64,000 bases of DNA from Burkholderiales bacterium (GTDB lineage Bacteria; Pseudomonadota; Gammaproteobacteria; Burkholderiales; Casimicrobiaceae): NCBI GenBank assembly GCA_020851235.1, contig JADZDD010000004.1, positions 167,292 to 231,291 on the forward strand. The letters run 5' to 3'. Of the stretch, positions 1 through 8,059 are shown in pieces. The translations under genes and the position numbers were made by a program. The notes under the pieces are model-generated. The model worked only from the letters and a program-made list of their open reading frames with translations. It was not told where the DNA came from and ran no database searches. The number at the start of each line of letters is the position of its first letter. Position 1 is the stretch's first letter.

Positions 1-447
1 ATGGCCGCGCTTGGCGAGTTCCGGGAAGAGGAAGATCGGCTCCCGGCACAGCAGCGCCGCCAGCACCTCACCCTTTGCCATCGACTCGGTCGCGGCGAGG
101 ATGCGCACCATCGGCTCGGGGGGATCGAGATCACGGTTGTCCATCTCGCGCACCGGCGTGGGCCACGTGTCGCTCGCGGGCGTGGTGGCGCGCGCGCCCG
201 GCGCTGCGCTCGCCGCACCGGCCGTCGGAGTGAACTCGACCTGCCAATCACCGCCTCCGATCTCCTTGGCCTCGTGCGTGAATCCCTGCGAGCCCAGCAC
301 GTGGAGCAGCGGCGTCGGCTTGAACGTGGCAAGAAGGCGCAGTCCCTGACCAGGAGCGAGGCCCTGCACCGCCTCCATGATCTTGGCGAACGGCTCACCG
401 CCGCTACGCAGGATGGGGCGCACATCGAGGTCGACGAAATCGGTCAT
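1..447 (-). CDS. DUF2249 tandem-domain protein, C-terminus cut by window edge
   Basis: The reading frame runs from an ATG at 447 to the window edge without a stop, giving 149 visible codons. It holds two DUF2249-like repeats. The first has the family pattern of a DVRPIL start, a GGEPFAKIME stretch, APGQGLRLL and GDWQVEF. The second begins near residue 95 (REMDNRDLDPPEPM) and is cut off. DUF2249 proteins are small soluble proteins of unknown biochemistry, often found beside NnrS, hemerythrin-like and nitrite or nitric oxide genes. The start lies 12 bases after the stop of the upstream membrane protein, with an AAAGGA ribosome site overlapping that stop, so the two are probably co-transcribed. 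Function inferred only from family and context. Confidence 0.75.
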   Translation of the reverse strand, partial: MTDFVDLDVRPILRSGGEPFAKIMEAVQGLAPGQGLRLLATFKPTPLLHVLGSQGFTHEAKEIGGGDWQVEFTPTAGAASAAPGARATTPASDTWPTPVREMDNRDLDPPEPMVRILAATESMAKGEVLAALLCREPIFLFPELAKRGH

Positions 448-459
448 GACGGATTCCTT

Positions 460-1812
460 TCAGCTGGCGACGAAAGTGAAGAGCAGCCGCGGCAGCCGCG
501 TGCCGGTCGGCAAGCGCAACGCGGCCTTGACGTTGCTAAGGCGCCGGGTGCGAATGAATTCGAGTGCGATCGCTGCGGTCGCGAGCAGCATCGCCGCCGC
601 CGCCACACGGAAAATGAGGGTCGCTTCCAGGGCGAGGCACAGCGTCGCCGCGTCGACCGCCGCGAAGTACAGCCAGAACCAGCGCCGAGCACGCGGCTCG
701 ACGACGAGATCCTGCACGCGAGGCGTGGGTGTCTTGCCGAGTACCGGGCCATAGCACTCGAGCCAGGTCACGAAGGCGATGATCTTGTAGAGCTTGGCGA
801 GGCCAAGCCCCGATAGCCAGCCGAAGGCGACGAGGAACACGAGTGCCCCGCCGAAGCGATCGACGACACCGAGTGCGGCTGCCGCGCTCGTGAGCAACGC
901 CGCCGCGGCAAGCTGTCCGAGCGCGACGCCTGCCATGCGGCTGTTGAGCTCGATCACCGGACGGACACGTTTGCGGTACAACTGGACGACGTCGCGCGCG
1001 TACAGGGCGAGGCAGGCGAGTCCGACCAACCCGGCGCCAAGAAGCACCACGTCGAGACGCCCTCCCACCGCGATCGCGACGACGCCACCGATGACGACGA
1101 TCGCGAGCGCGAGCGTGCCGAGGTAGAAGGTCCAGCGGGTCGAGGCGCCTTCGAGTTCGGGCGAGAGCATGAACATCGCGAGCAACCGGTGACTGACGCC
1201 GATCGCCGTGAACGTGAGCCAGCCGCCGAGCCCGGCGATGAAGTGCAGCGGCAGTCCGCGCGCGCGCAATTCGAGCAGGAACGGCCCTTGGGCCTCGCCG
1301 GCGAAACCCAGCGTGAAGAGGACGCCGAAGGTGACCGTGGCCGCAACGCTTGCGAGACCGATGGTCACGAAGCGGGCGGGCAGGTTGAGCGGCCACGCTG
1401 CTGCCAGCGTGCGCCCGAGATTCCATAGCACGAGCAGGAATCCGGCACCCAGGAGGACGCTCGCCGCCATGAAAACCGATGCGTTCGGCGGCAGGTATCC
1501 TGCGAGTTGCAGGAAACCCGCGATGAGCGCGCCCAAGCCGGTCAGGATCAGCAGCAGTGCCGGCAAGGGCAGCGTGTTGCTGTGGATCGGCTTCGCCACC
1601 AGCACGGGCACGAACTGGAAGAGCGCGCCGCACATGAGCAGGCTCAGCCAGCCAATCGCAACGCAGTGCACGAGGACGAGCGTTTCCGGCGAACGCAGCG
1701 CGCTCCCGGGATAGCCAAAACCCAGGACCATGAGCGCTTCCGCCGCGAGGAGGAAGGCGACGGCGCTTGCGAAATAGGACAGCGTCCAGCGCGAGAGCGT
1801 GGCCCCGATCAT
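460..1812 (-). CDS. Multi-pass heme-copper/NnrS-like membrane protein
   Basis: This 450-residue protein is almost entirely hydrophobic, with about twelve predicted membrane segments. Histidines lie in or near helices in LVLVHCVAIGW, GLPLHFIAGLGGW and GVSHRLLAM. That layout resembles the heme-copper oxidase subunit I fold and NnrS-type proteins, although a full copper-site histidine set is not evident by eye. Proteins of this kind are commonly encoded beside DUF2249 genes in proteobacteria, and here one DUF2249 gene lies on each side. A role in nitric oxide or oxygen stress is an inference from this context. The start chosen is the ATG at 1812, which begins just before the first hydrophobic helix. 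Confidence 0.6.
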   Translation of the reverse strand: MIGATLSRWTLSYFASAVAFLLAAEALMVLGFGYPGSALRSPETLVLVHCVAIGWLSLLMCGALFQFVPVLVAKPIHSNTLPLPALLLILTGLGALIAGFLQLAGYLPPNASVFMAASVLLGAGFLLVLWNLGRTLAAAWPLNLPARFVTIGLASVAATVTFGVLFTLGFAGEAQGPFLLELRARGLPLHFIAGLGGWLTFTAIGVSHRLLAMFMLSPELEGASTRWTFYLGTLALAIVVIGGVVAIAVGGRLDVVLLGAGLVGLACLALYARDVVQLYRKRVRPVIELNSRMAGVALGQLAAAALLTSAAAALGVVDRFGGALVFLVAFGWLSGLGLAKLYKIIAFVTWLECYGPVLGKTPTPRVQDLVVEPRARRWFWLYFAAVDAATLCLALEATLIFRVAAAAMLLATAAIALEFIRTRRLSNVKAALRLPTGTRLPRLLFTFVAS

Positions 1813-1879
1813 GTTCGAATCTCGTGTCGGCGGGTGTGGTGCGCAGCACGCGCACCACCCGCCGTGCCGCGCTCTGCTG

Positions 1880-2128
1880 CTACGCGGGCTTGCCGATCTT
1901 CACGCGCCAGGCCACGGGGCCCGACTCGAGGTACGTCCACGTGAACTGCTTCGGATGCTCGGCCTCGATCTGGTAGTACAGCGGCTTCGGATCGTGATCG
2001 TTCACGAAGATGAAGGCGCCACCGGGCTTCAGGTTCCCGATCATCTCGAAGATCTTGGCATGCCGCTGCATCGGAATGAGGCTGCGGATATCGATTTCCT
2101 GGATCGCTGCTGCTTGGCTATCGGACAT
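1880..2128 (-). CDS. DUF2249 single-domain protein
   Basis: A small 82-residue soluble protein beginning MSDSQAAAIQEIDIRSLIP and containing a single DUF2249 domain: IDIRSLIP, HAKIFEMIGNLKPGGAF, DHDPKPLYYQ and FTWTYLESGP follow the family pattern. The open frame continues upstream to 2218, but the ATG at 2128 has an AAGGAA ribosome site and the domain starts right after it. It is the first gene of a short run with the heme-copper-like protein and the second DUF2249 protein. A palindrome lies about 110 bases upstream. Biochemical function is unknown. Confidence 0.8.
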   Translation of the reverse strand: MSDSQAAAIQEIDIRSLIPMQRHAKIFEMIGNLKPGGAFIFVNDHDPKPLYYQIEAEHPKQFTWTYLESGPVAWRVKIGKPA

Positions 2129-2230
2129 TGACGGTTTCCTTGGTCGATCGTTGGGTCGAAACGCGGCCGCGCCGCCCAACCCGGGCATCGAGAAATCGTG
2201 CGGCGCGGACAGGTACAAGGATCCGCGCTT

Positions 2231-2255
2231 AAAGGTATATTGTCAATACCTCTTT
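2231..2255. promoter_or_regulatory. Palindromic candidate operator upstream of the DUF2249 gene
   Basis: Arms AGGTAT (2233-2238) and ATACCT (2246-2251) are perfect inverted repeats around a 7-base spacer, and the centre TATTGTCAATA (2238-2248) is itself an odd palindrome. On the minus strand this includes TTGACA, a good -35 match, but no good -10 is seen at the right distance. It looks like a dimeric regulator site. It does not match the FNR or DNR consensus, so the regulator is not assigned. Confidence 0.45.
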
Positions 2256-2273
2256 TGGCGCGCAGCCTGCTTT

Positions 2274-2750
2274 CTAACGTGCGCCCGCCTTCCCGTGCGG
2301 GCTCACGTAGTCGCCCACCTTCGTGCGAAACGCCACGTTCATCCGATTCCAGCCATTGATCGCGACGATCGCGAGCGTGAGATCGACCAGCGCCTTTTCG
2401 TCGAAGTGGCGCCGCGCTTCGTCGTACACCGCGTCGGACACGTCATGCGTGACACCGATCTGCGTGACCGCCTCGGTCCACGCCAGCGCGGCGCGCTCGC
2501 GCGCGCTGTAGCACGGCGCGTCGCGCCACACCGGCAGGAGGTAGAGCCGCTGCTCGGTCTCGCCGCGCGCACGCGCGTCCTTGCTGTGCATGTCGAGGCA
2601 CCAGGCACAGCCGTTGATCTGTGAGGCGCGGGACTTGACGAGTTCGAGCAGCGATTCCTCGAGCCCACTCTTGTGGACTTGCTGCTCGGTTCGAATCATC
2701 GCGTTGAATGCCTCGGGTGAGGCCGACTTGTAATCGAGGCGCTGTTGCAT
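2274..2750 (-). CDS. Carboxymuconolactone decarboxylase/AhpD-like protein
   Basis: A 158-residue all-helical protein of the CMD/alkylhydroperoxidase AhpD family. The redox CxxC is in NGCAWCLDMHSKDARARGE, with the conserved glutamate, histidine and arginine-lysine pattern around it. The C-terminal half (LALAIVAINGWNRMNV-like segment) is typical of the COG2128 branch. The frame is open far upstream, but the ATG at 2750 follows a GGAGG ribosome site. Family members act as thiol peroxidases or unknown redox proteins. The gene stands alone between the DUF2249 module and the fatty acid synthase operon, both transcribed in the same direction. Confidence 0.85.
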   Translation of the reverse strand: MQQRLDYKSASPEAFNAMIRTEQQVHKSGLEESLLELVKSRASQINGCAWCLDMHSKDARARGETEQRLYLLPVWRDAPCYSARERAALAWTEAVTQIGVTHDVSDAVYDEARRHFDEKALVDLTLAIVAINGWNRMNVAFRTKVGDYVSPHGKAGAR

Positions 2751-2827
2751 CGCGAACCTCCACGTATCGATCGAACGGATGGCTCGCATTGTATGCCCGC
2801 GTCTGACGGGCGCTCGCTTGCGGCGGG

Positions 2828-3505
2828 TCAACGCCGCTCGCCATGATCGAGGGCCACTGCCGCCGCGACGAAGCGGCCATCGTGCGCAAGGCTCACGTCG
2901 ATGCCGGAAAGCAGCGTCGACCCGACGACCACGCGCGGTGGCGTGCGGTGCGCCTCGCCTGCCACCGGCGTCCGCACGATCTCGACGTCGCCGATGCCGT
3001 GCCGCCGCAGGAGATCGCGCGCGAGGTTTCGCACCGCACGCGACTCGGCGCGCATCGCGCCGTGCTCGCGCTCGCGCGCGCCGTCGGCGCGGTCCCACGC
3101 GATCACGGTGCCCACGTCCAGCGCGACGACGTCGGGCGGCTCGCCGGCGATCGCCACGCAATGGACCCACTCGCTCGTCTCGTGCCAGCGAACGATGACC
3201 GCCTGATCGGCGGCCATGGCAACGACCCCCGGCGACGCCGGCGCGTTTGTGCCCGGCGCGGCCCATTCGACCTGCCAGCGCCGGGGGGCGAAGACCAGCC
3301 CCGGATCGCGCTTGCGCGCCGCCTTGTACGCCGCTTCCTTCGCCGACCAGAGGCGCGCGAACTCGCAGTCGCCATCGGCCGAGCGCGCGAAACGCTCGCG
3401 CTCGGCGGCAGTCGCGATGCGCGCGAGGAAGCGCGCCTGCCCGGCGCGGCCCCGGTTGTGCGCCGCGGCCCGATCGACGAGATCGTTGCCGAGGAAGGCT
3501 TTCAC
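2828..3505 (-). CDS. 4'-phosphopantetheinyl transferase superfamily protein
   Basis: A 225-residue protein of the AcpS/Sfp superfamily. It begins MKAFLGNDLVDRAA, carries WSAKEAAYKA (the conserved K-E-A-x-x-K region that binds magnesium and CoA) near residue 54, and ends with a second lobe containing DVSLAHDGRFVAAAV. It transfers the phosphopantetheine arm of CoA to the serine of an acyl carrier protein. The start overlaps the stop of the acyltransferase upstream by four bases (ATGA), so translation is coupled. It is the last gene of the lipid-synthesis operon, and its natural partner is presumably the ACP at 4409-4657. Confidence 0.85.
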   Translation of the reverse strand: MKAFLGNDLVDRAAAHNRGRAGQARFLARIATAAERERFARSADGDCEFARLWSAKEAAYKAARKRDPGLVFAPRRWQVEWAAPGTNAPASPGVVAMAADQAVIVRWHETSEWVHCVAIAGEPPDVVALDVGTVIAWDRADGAREREHGAMRAESRAVRNLARDLLRRHGIGDVEIVRTPVAGEAHRTPPRVVVGSTLLSGIDVSLAHDGRFVAAAVALDHGERR

Positions 3506-4305
3506 GACGTCGGCGATGGCGCCGCCGGCGGTGCCGCGTGCGTCGCGAAGTAGGCCTCTTCCATCCGCTTCAGGCAGGCGACCACCTGCGCCGAGAGATC
3601 ACGCGCGCGGCGCAGTCCCTGGTTCGAGGATTGCGGCTCCAGCATCTGCAACTGCACGTGGAAGCACTCGCCGGCCGCGGGAAAGTCTCCGAAGCCGCCA
3701 GAGTGCATTCCGCGCAGGTACACGCACAGCACCTTGGCGTCCGGGGTCTGGTTCAGGAGCTGCCCCACCCCATACGAGAAGTCACGGTCGTCCACGCGCC
3801 CGTCGCGGCTGCGCTTTCCCTCGGGGAAGATCGCGATGGCGTCGCCGCGTCCCAGCACGTAGTGCATGCGCGCCTGCGCGAGCGCCGCGTGCTCGCGTGA
3901 CGCGCCACGCTGGACCGGGATGCAGCGGCCGAGATAGCACACGAGGCGCCACAGCCAGTTGTGATAGTAGTTCGTTGCCTCGGGCAGGTTCCATGGCAAG
4001 GCGGAGGGATGCCGCAGGTATCCCCACAGCGACGTGAGCAGCACCGCCTGGATGATCGAGTCGATGAGCGTCAGGTGATTGCTGCAGATGAGCAGCGGAC
4101 CCGGATTGGCCGCACGCAACTCCCGGTAGCGGGCGCGAACCGCACGCAGATCGTGGGTCGAGAAACGGAACCAATAGCGATGGATGGCGATCACCACGGG
4201 CCCGAAGACGACGAGCCCGACGTAACTCAGCGATCGTTGCACGTGCAACGCCACGCGCTGGCGTAACGTCAGCACCACAGGACGATCCCTGACGCGCGAG
4301 CCCAT
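3502..4305 (-). CDS. PlsC-type 1-acyl-glycerol-3-phosphate acyltransferase homologue
   Basis: A 267-residue acyltransferase. The catalytic HX4D motif is SNHLTLIDS near residue 76, and the phosphate-binding motif is FPEGKRSRDGR near residue 160. A hydrophobic segment (YVGLVVFGPVVIAIH) near the N-terminus suggests membrane attachment. Such enzymes move acyl chains onto lysophosphatidate or a related acceptor. It sits between a dedicated ACP gene and a phosphopantetheinyl transferase gene, so the likely donor is the acyl-ACP made by this operon rather than housekeeping acyl-ACP. The true acceptor cannot be read from sequence. Confidence 0.85.
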   Translation of the reverse strand: MGSRVRDRPVVLTLRQRVALHVQRSLSYVGLVVFGPVVIAIHRYWFRFSTHDLRAVRARYRELRAANPGPLLICSNHLTLIDSIIQAVLLTSLWGYLRHPSALPWNLPEATNYYHNWLWRLVCYLGRCIPVQRGASREHAALAQARMHYVLGRGDAIAIFPEGKRSRDGRVDDRDFSYGVGQLLNQTPDAKVLCVYLRGMHSGGFGDFPAAGECFHVQLQMLEPQSSNQGLRRARDLSAQVVACLKRMEEAYFATHAAPPAAPSPTS

Positions 4306-4368
4306 GCCGGCACGGCGACCCCTCCGCGCTCGCGCACACCCTGTCCAGGCAGGGCGGCGACGACGATG

Positions 4369-4389
4369 AACGGCGCCTGCGGCGCCGTT
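4369..4389 (-). terminator. Intercistronic hairpin between ACP and acyltransferase genes
   Basis: AACGGCGCC and GGCGCCGTT form a perfect 9-bp stem around a 3-base loop inside the 103-base gap of the lipid operon. No T-run follows on the minus strand, so it may be an attenuator or an RNA-stabilising processing hairpin rather than a full intrinsic terminator. Confidence 0.5.
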
Positions 4390-4408
4390 GCAATCGCCGA
4401 CGTCCGCG

Positions 4409-4657
4409 CTAGGCCGTGAGCTTCCCGATGAGCGTGACCGCGTCGCCGACGGTGGCGATCGAGTCGGCGGCGTCGTCGCTCACCTCGATGCCGAACTCGT
4501 CCTCGAACGCGAGCACGATGTCGACGAGGCGTGCGGAGTTGATGCCGAGATCACCGAGAAACGTGGTGTCCTTGGTGACGTTGGCAAGCGCCTCGCGATT
4601 CTTGACGTAGGGCGTGACGAGGGCGATGACTTTCTCGGTGATCTGGGCTTCGGTCAT
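4409..4657 (-). CDS. Acyl carrier protein with an NSA instead of DSL motif
   Basis: An 82-residue acidic helical protein with the acyl carrier fold: TTFLGDLGINSARLVDIVLAFEDEFGIEV-type organisation, shown here as the segment at residues 34-62. The attachment serine is in GINSARL, where housekeeping ACPs have DSL, so the residue before the serine is asparagine. The ATG at 4657 follows an AGGAAG ribosome site, whereas the open frame extends much further upstream with no coding sense. It lies directly downstream of the FabF-like synthase gene. It is probably a specialised carrier modified by the phosphopantetheinyl transferase of the same operon. Confidence 0.9.
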   Translation of the reverse strand: MTEAQITEKVIALVTPYVKNREALANVTKDTTFLGDLGINSARLVDIVLAFEDEFGIEVSDDAADSIATVGDAVTLIGKLTA

Positions 4658-4692
4658 GGGGCTTCCTGGCAGGTTGAAGGCAATGCAGCGTG

Positions 4693-5979
4693 TCAGTGCG
4701 ACCACTGACGGAAGAGGACGCAGCCGTTGACATCGCCGAAGCCAAAACTGCTCTTGGCGATGATGCGGCCCGTGAAGGCGCGCGTGCGATCGACGACCGA
4801 CGCGCGAAACGGCTCGATCTTCGGGTGCAGGTCCTCGCAGTTGATCGAGCCGTGGAGAAAGCCGCGATGCAGCTGCAGCACCGTCGCGACGGCCTCCAGC
4901 GCGCCGGCCGCACCCAGCGCGTGGCCGATCATGCTCTTGGTCGCATTGATCGGCGGCAGATGCGCGGCGTCGACGTCCAGCGCACGCCGCCAGTTCTCGA
5001 GTTCGTACGGGTCGGCAAACGTCGCGGTGAGGTGGCCGTTGATCGCGTCGACCTCGCCCGGACCGATGCCGGCCACCGCCAGCGCGGTTCGGATGCAGCG
5101 AACGACGCCATCCGGATTGGGTGCGGTCATCGATCCGCCGTCGCGCTGGCCGCCGCTGTTGACATGGCCGCCGAGGACTTCGGCGTAGATGCGCGCGCCG
5201 CGATGCTGCGCGCTCGAAAGACTCTCCAGCATGAGCATGCCGGCCCCGGACCCCGGAACGAAGCCGGCGGCACTCGCGCTCATCGGGCGCGACGCGCGCT
5301 CGGGGGCGTCGTTGCTCTGGCTGTTCAACACCTTCATGCCGTCGAATCCCGACCACGTGTAATGCGACGCACCTTCGGCGCCGCCCGCGATCATGCGCGC
5401 GATCTGTCCCGTCCGGATCTTGTGGTAGGCGTCGATCACCGCCTCGGTGCCGGTGGTGCACGCCGAACTGTTGGTCGTCGTCTGGCCGCCGAGCGCGAGC
5501 AGGCCGCCGAGCTTGGCGGAGACGGCGCTGCACATCACCTGCTCGACCATCGTCGATCCCAGCCGGCGCACGCGTCCCTTGTCGACGGTGGGAATGAGGC
5601 GCTCGCCGATCGTCTGCATGCCGCCGATGCCGGTGCCGACGATGGCCCCCGTATCCCAGTCGACCGGCGCCTCCGGACTGATTTCCCGCAGGCCCGCATC
5701 GCGCCAGCAATCGATGCCGGCAATCGCGGCGTAGATCATGGCGTCGTTCATGGCGAGCAGATCGTCGGCCGCAAGGTACCCGTGCTGGAGTGCATCGACA
5801 CCCTGCGGGACCCCGCCGACCTGGCAGGCAAAATTCTGCTCGGCGAGTTTCGGGATGAAGCGAATGCCGGACACCCCACCGCGCAGCGCCGCTTCGTAGG
5901 CATCGAGGCCGTGTCCATTCGGTGCCAGCACGCCGAGACCGGTGACGACCACCCGCTGGTTCGTATCGCTATTGGCCAC
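4693..5979 (-). CDS. FabF-like beta-ketoacyl-ACP synthase
   Basis: A thiolase-fold condensing enzyme of about 428 residues. The Cys-His-His triad can be seen: SSACTTGTEA (nucleophile), INGHLTATFADP and KSMIGHALGAAGA. It begins RVVVTGLGVLAPNG and ends near FGFGDVNGC, both typical of the KAS I/II family. It should elongate acyl-ACP with malonyl-ACP. Two GTG starts are possible, 5994 and 5979. The second is chosen because a GGGGG ribosome-like site precedes it by six bases. Either overlaps the FabZ-like gene. The first active-site histidine lies in GHLTAT rather than the usual AHGTST, so it is divergent from housekeeping FabF. Confidence 0.88.
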   Translation of the reverse strand: MANSDTNQRVVVTGLGVLAPNGHGLDAYEAALRGGVSGIRFIPKLAEQNFACQVGGVPQGVDALQHGYLAADDLLAMNDAMIYAAIAGIDCWRDAGLREISPEAPVDWDTGAIVGTGIGGMQTIGERLIPTVDKGRVRRLGSTMVEQVMCSAVSAKLGGLLALGGQTTTNSSACTTGTEAVIDAYHKIRTGQIARMIAGGAEGASHYTWSGFDGMKVLNSQSNDAPERASRPMSASAAGFVPGSGAGMLMLESLSSAQHRGARIYAEVLGGHVNSGGQRDGGSMTAPNPDGVVRCIRTALAVAGIGPGEVDAINGHLTATFADPYELENWRRALDVDAAHLPPINATKSMIGHALGAAGALEAVATVLQLHRGFLHGSINCEDLHPKIEPFRASVVDRTRAFTGRIIAKSSFGFGDVNGCVLFRQWSH

Positions 5980-6421
5980 GTTTGACCCCCACACCCGCCA
6001 GCGTACCTTCGGCTGCCACGCGGCCGTCCGGCAGCAGCAACTCGACGCGGCTCTTGATCTTCATGCGACGAAAGAACAGCTTGTCACCACGCACCGTGAC
6101 GCGGTCGCCCGGCATGACCGGCAAGTGGAACTCGACCTCGCACTCGGTGAAGAAGGTGACCCACTGCGACAGCTCATTGGCGGGCAGGTTCTGTGCCGCG
6201 AGATAGATGCCGAGCGCGACCACGCCAGTCTGCGCCATCGTCTCGGCGAGGATTGCCCCGGGCGTCACGGGGTCGCCCGGAAAGTGGCCACGGTAGAAGA
6301 ACTCGTCGGCCTTGAACGTGTAACCGCCGACGATGTGCTCGCCGTCGATCGCGTCGATGCGATCGATGAAGCGAAACGGCGCCTGCTGCGGCACGGCGGC
6401 CAGGACTTCCTGCGGCGTCAT
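5969..6421 (-). CDS. FabZ-like 3-hydroxyacyl-ACP dehydratase
   Basis: A 150-residue single hotdog-fold protein. The FabZ signature RGHFPGDPVTPGAILAETMA, with the catalytic histidine in GHFPG and the glutamate in LAETMAQ, is intact around residues 44-64. The N-terminal VPQQAPFRFIDRID segment is also typical. It would dehydrate 3-hydroxyacyl-ACP to trans-2-enoyl-ACP. Its ATG overlaps the stop of the FabA-like gene by four bases and its end overlaps the start of the synthase gene, so expression is tightly coupled. Having both a FabZ-like and a FabA-like dehydratase in one operon is notable. Confidence 0.88.
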   Translation of the reverse strand: MTPQEVLAAVPQQAPFRFIDRIDAIDGEHIVGGYTFKADEFFYRGHFPGDPVTPGAILAETMAQTGVVALGIYLAAQNLPANELSQWVTFFTECEVEFHLPVMPGDRVTVRGDKLFFRRMKIKSRVELLLPDGRVAAEGTLAGVGVKRGQ

Positions 6422-7056
6422 CGGTTGAGCACTCCGCCCTTGCTGTTCGCCGACCGCGCGGGGTAGTCGGCATACTGGATCCCCGAGTAGATGCCGACCT
6501 TCGCCTCGCGCACCGTGTAGATCGCTTCGCCATCGACGCTGACCGAGCCGTCGCCGATGACCACCGACGCCCCTTGCATCTGCGAATAGCGCCGAACCTC
6601 GACATCGTAGGTCACGATGGCGTCATGCGGCCTGATCTGGCCGAAGAAGTCGACTTCCTTGCAGCCCAGCGCGCGACCGGTGCCGAGCGCGCCGCGCAGC
6701 GCGCAGTACATCCCGAGCAGTTGCCAGATGGCGTCCACGCCGAGACAGCCCGGCTGCACCGGGTCGTTGTCGAAATGGCAGAAGAAGTACCACGCATCGA
6801 GATGGATGTCCTGTTCGGCCACGATGCGCCCGCGGCGCCCGTTGTGTTCGATCGCCACGATGCGATCGAACATGAGCATTGGCGGCAACGGCAGCGAGGG
6901 GATCGTTCCCGGCGCATCCGCGACGAGCGTCTGCTTGCCCCACGCGAGCAGGTCGTCCTTGGTGAGCGTCTTCGCTGCCATGAACGCGGCGTACGTCATG
7001 AGTCCCGCACCGCCCGCCGGCAGCGGCGCGCGTTCGGGGTGCCCGGTCCGACTCAT
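6418..7056 (-). CDS. FabA-like 3-hydroxyacyl-ACP dehydratase
   Basis: A 212-residue hotdog protein with the FabA pattern: HFDNDPVQPGCLGVDAIWQL (histidine in CHFDND, aspartate in GVDAIWQ) corresponds to the FabA active site, preceded by PPMLMFDRI. FabA proteins are usually about 172 residues, so this one has a longer N-terminus. The ATG at 7056 is preferred because GAGGTGG precedes it and it overlaps the stop of the KAS III gene (ATGA). Later methionines at 6999 or 6981 would give the usual length. Whether it only dehydrates or also isomerises to the cis-3-enoyl product cannot be decided here. Confidence 0.85.
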   Translation of the reverse strand: MSRTGHPERAPLPAGGAGLMTYAAFMAAKTLTKDDLLAWGKQTLVADAPGTIPSLPLPPMLMFDRIVAIEHNGRRGRIVAEQDIHLDAWYFFCHFDNDPVQPGCLGVDAIWQLLGMYCALRGALGTGRALGCKEVDFFGQIRPHDAIVTYDVEVRRYSQMQGASVVIGDGSVSVDGEAIYTVREAKVGIYSGIQYADYPARSANSKGGVLNR

Positions 7057-8042
7057 GCGGCCACCTCGAGGAGCGCCCCGCCCCAGCTCAAGCCGCCCCC
7101 CACCACGACGAGCGCGATGAGATCGCCCTCGCGCAGCCGCTGCTGGTTCTGCGTGAGGACGCTCGGTGCGCCAGCCGCGCCGCAGTTGCCGAAACGATCG
7201 ACGTTGAACCAGTGATCGTCGGGCGCGATCCCCGCGCTGCGGATGATGTGGTCGAGCATGCTGCGATTGGCCTGGTGACCGATGAATTTCATTCCCGCGG
7301 CACGTCCGGCGCCGATTCTCTCCCGCAACTGCCCCAGCACCGCGAGCGTACGCTTGATGGCGAAGGTCTGCACGGTGCGCCCGTCCTGCGTGAAGTGACC
7401 CGCCTGCACGAAGCGGACCCGCCCACAGCTCTTGGGATCGGACGCGAACAGGGAATGGACGACGCGCAGGCGCGCGGGCACCCGCAGCGACACCACCTGC
7501 GCGGCCGACCCATCACCCCAAAGCACGCAGGTGTTGCGATCGTTGTAGTCGATCGACCGCGTGCTGTTCTCGACTTGCAGCAGCAGGATGAAGTCGGGCA
7601 GCGCGTCGGGGCGCATGCCGCGCAACAGGTGCAGCTGCGCGCCGAACGTCGAGCACGCGGAGTTGACGTCGAGCCCCGGCGCGTCGATCCCCAGCGCGGC
7701 CGCGATCGTGCACGCCTCCGCGGGACAGCTCGATTGCGGCGAGCAACTTCCCGAGATCACCATGCCGATGTCGGCGGGGGTGAGGCCCGCTGCCGCGATC
7801 GCCTCGCGCGCTGCGAGCGCGCCCGTCTGTGCGTTGCTGTACTCCGACGCCTCGATCGCCTGCCGCGGATCGGCGTTGCGTGTGGTCCGGATGTAGTCGA
7901 GCGGCAGCACCGTTCGCCGCGATTCGATGCCCACCCGCTCCATGATCCACTGCGGATCGGTGCCGATGTCGAGATCGCGCAAGAATGCGTTGTCGATCTC
8001 GTTGGGCGGATGGAACTCCCCCAGGCCGTGGACGTGGACCAT
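7053..8042 (-). CDS. FabH-like beta-ketoacyl-ACP synthase III
   Basis: A 329-residue KAS III family enzyme. The Cys-His-Asn triad is visible: NSACSTFGAQ, FIGHQANRSM and DRFGNCGAAGAP. It begins MVHVHGLGEFHPPNEI, in line with FabH-type proteins. The role would be priming chain synthesis by condensing an acyl-CoA with malonyl-ACP. It lies 17 bases downstream of the enoyl reductase gene and overlaps the FabA-like gene by four bases. The starter substrate is unknown. With its own KAS III and carrier protein, the operon could start a chain independently of housekeeping fatty acid synthesis. Confidence 0.85.
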   Translation of the reverse strand: MVHVHGLGEFHPPNEIDNAFLRDLDIGTDPQWIMERVGIESRRTVLPLDYIRTTRNADPRQAIEASEYSNAQTGALAAREAIAAAGLTPADIGMVISGSCSPQSSCPAEACTIAAALGIDAPGLDVNSACSTFGAQLHLLRGMRPDALPDFILLLQVENSTRSIDYNDRNTCVLWGDGSAAQVVSLRVPARLRVVHSLFASDPKSCGRVRFVQAGHFTQDGRTVQTFAIKRTLAVLGQLRERIGAGRAAGMKFIGHQANRSMLDHIIRSAGIAPDDHWFNVDRFGNCGAAGAPSVLTQNQQRLREGDLIALVVVGGGLSWGGALLEVAA

Positions 8043-8059
8043 GACTTCGGGTTCGCGCG

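Noticed and set aside
2231..2255. The palindrome as an FNR/DNR box
   Set aside because: It lacks the TTGAT-N4-ATCAA layout; only part of the half-site is similar.
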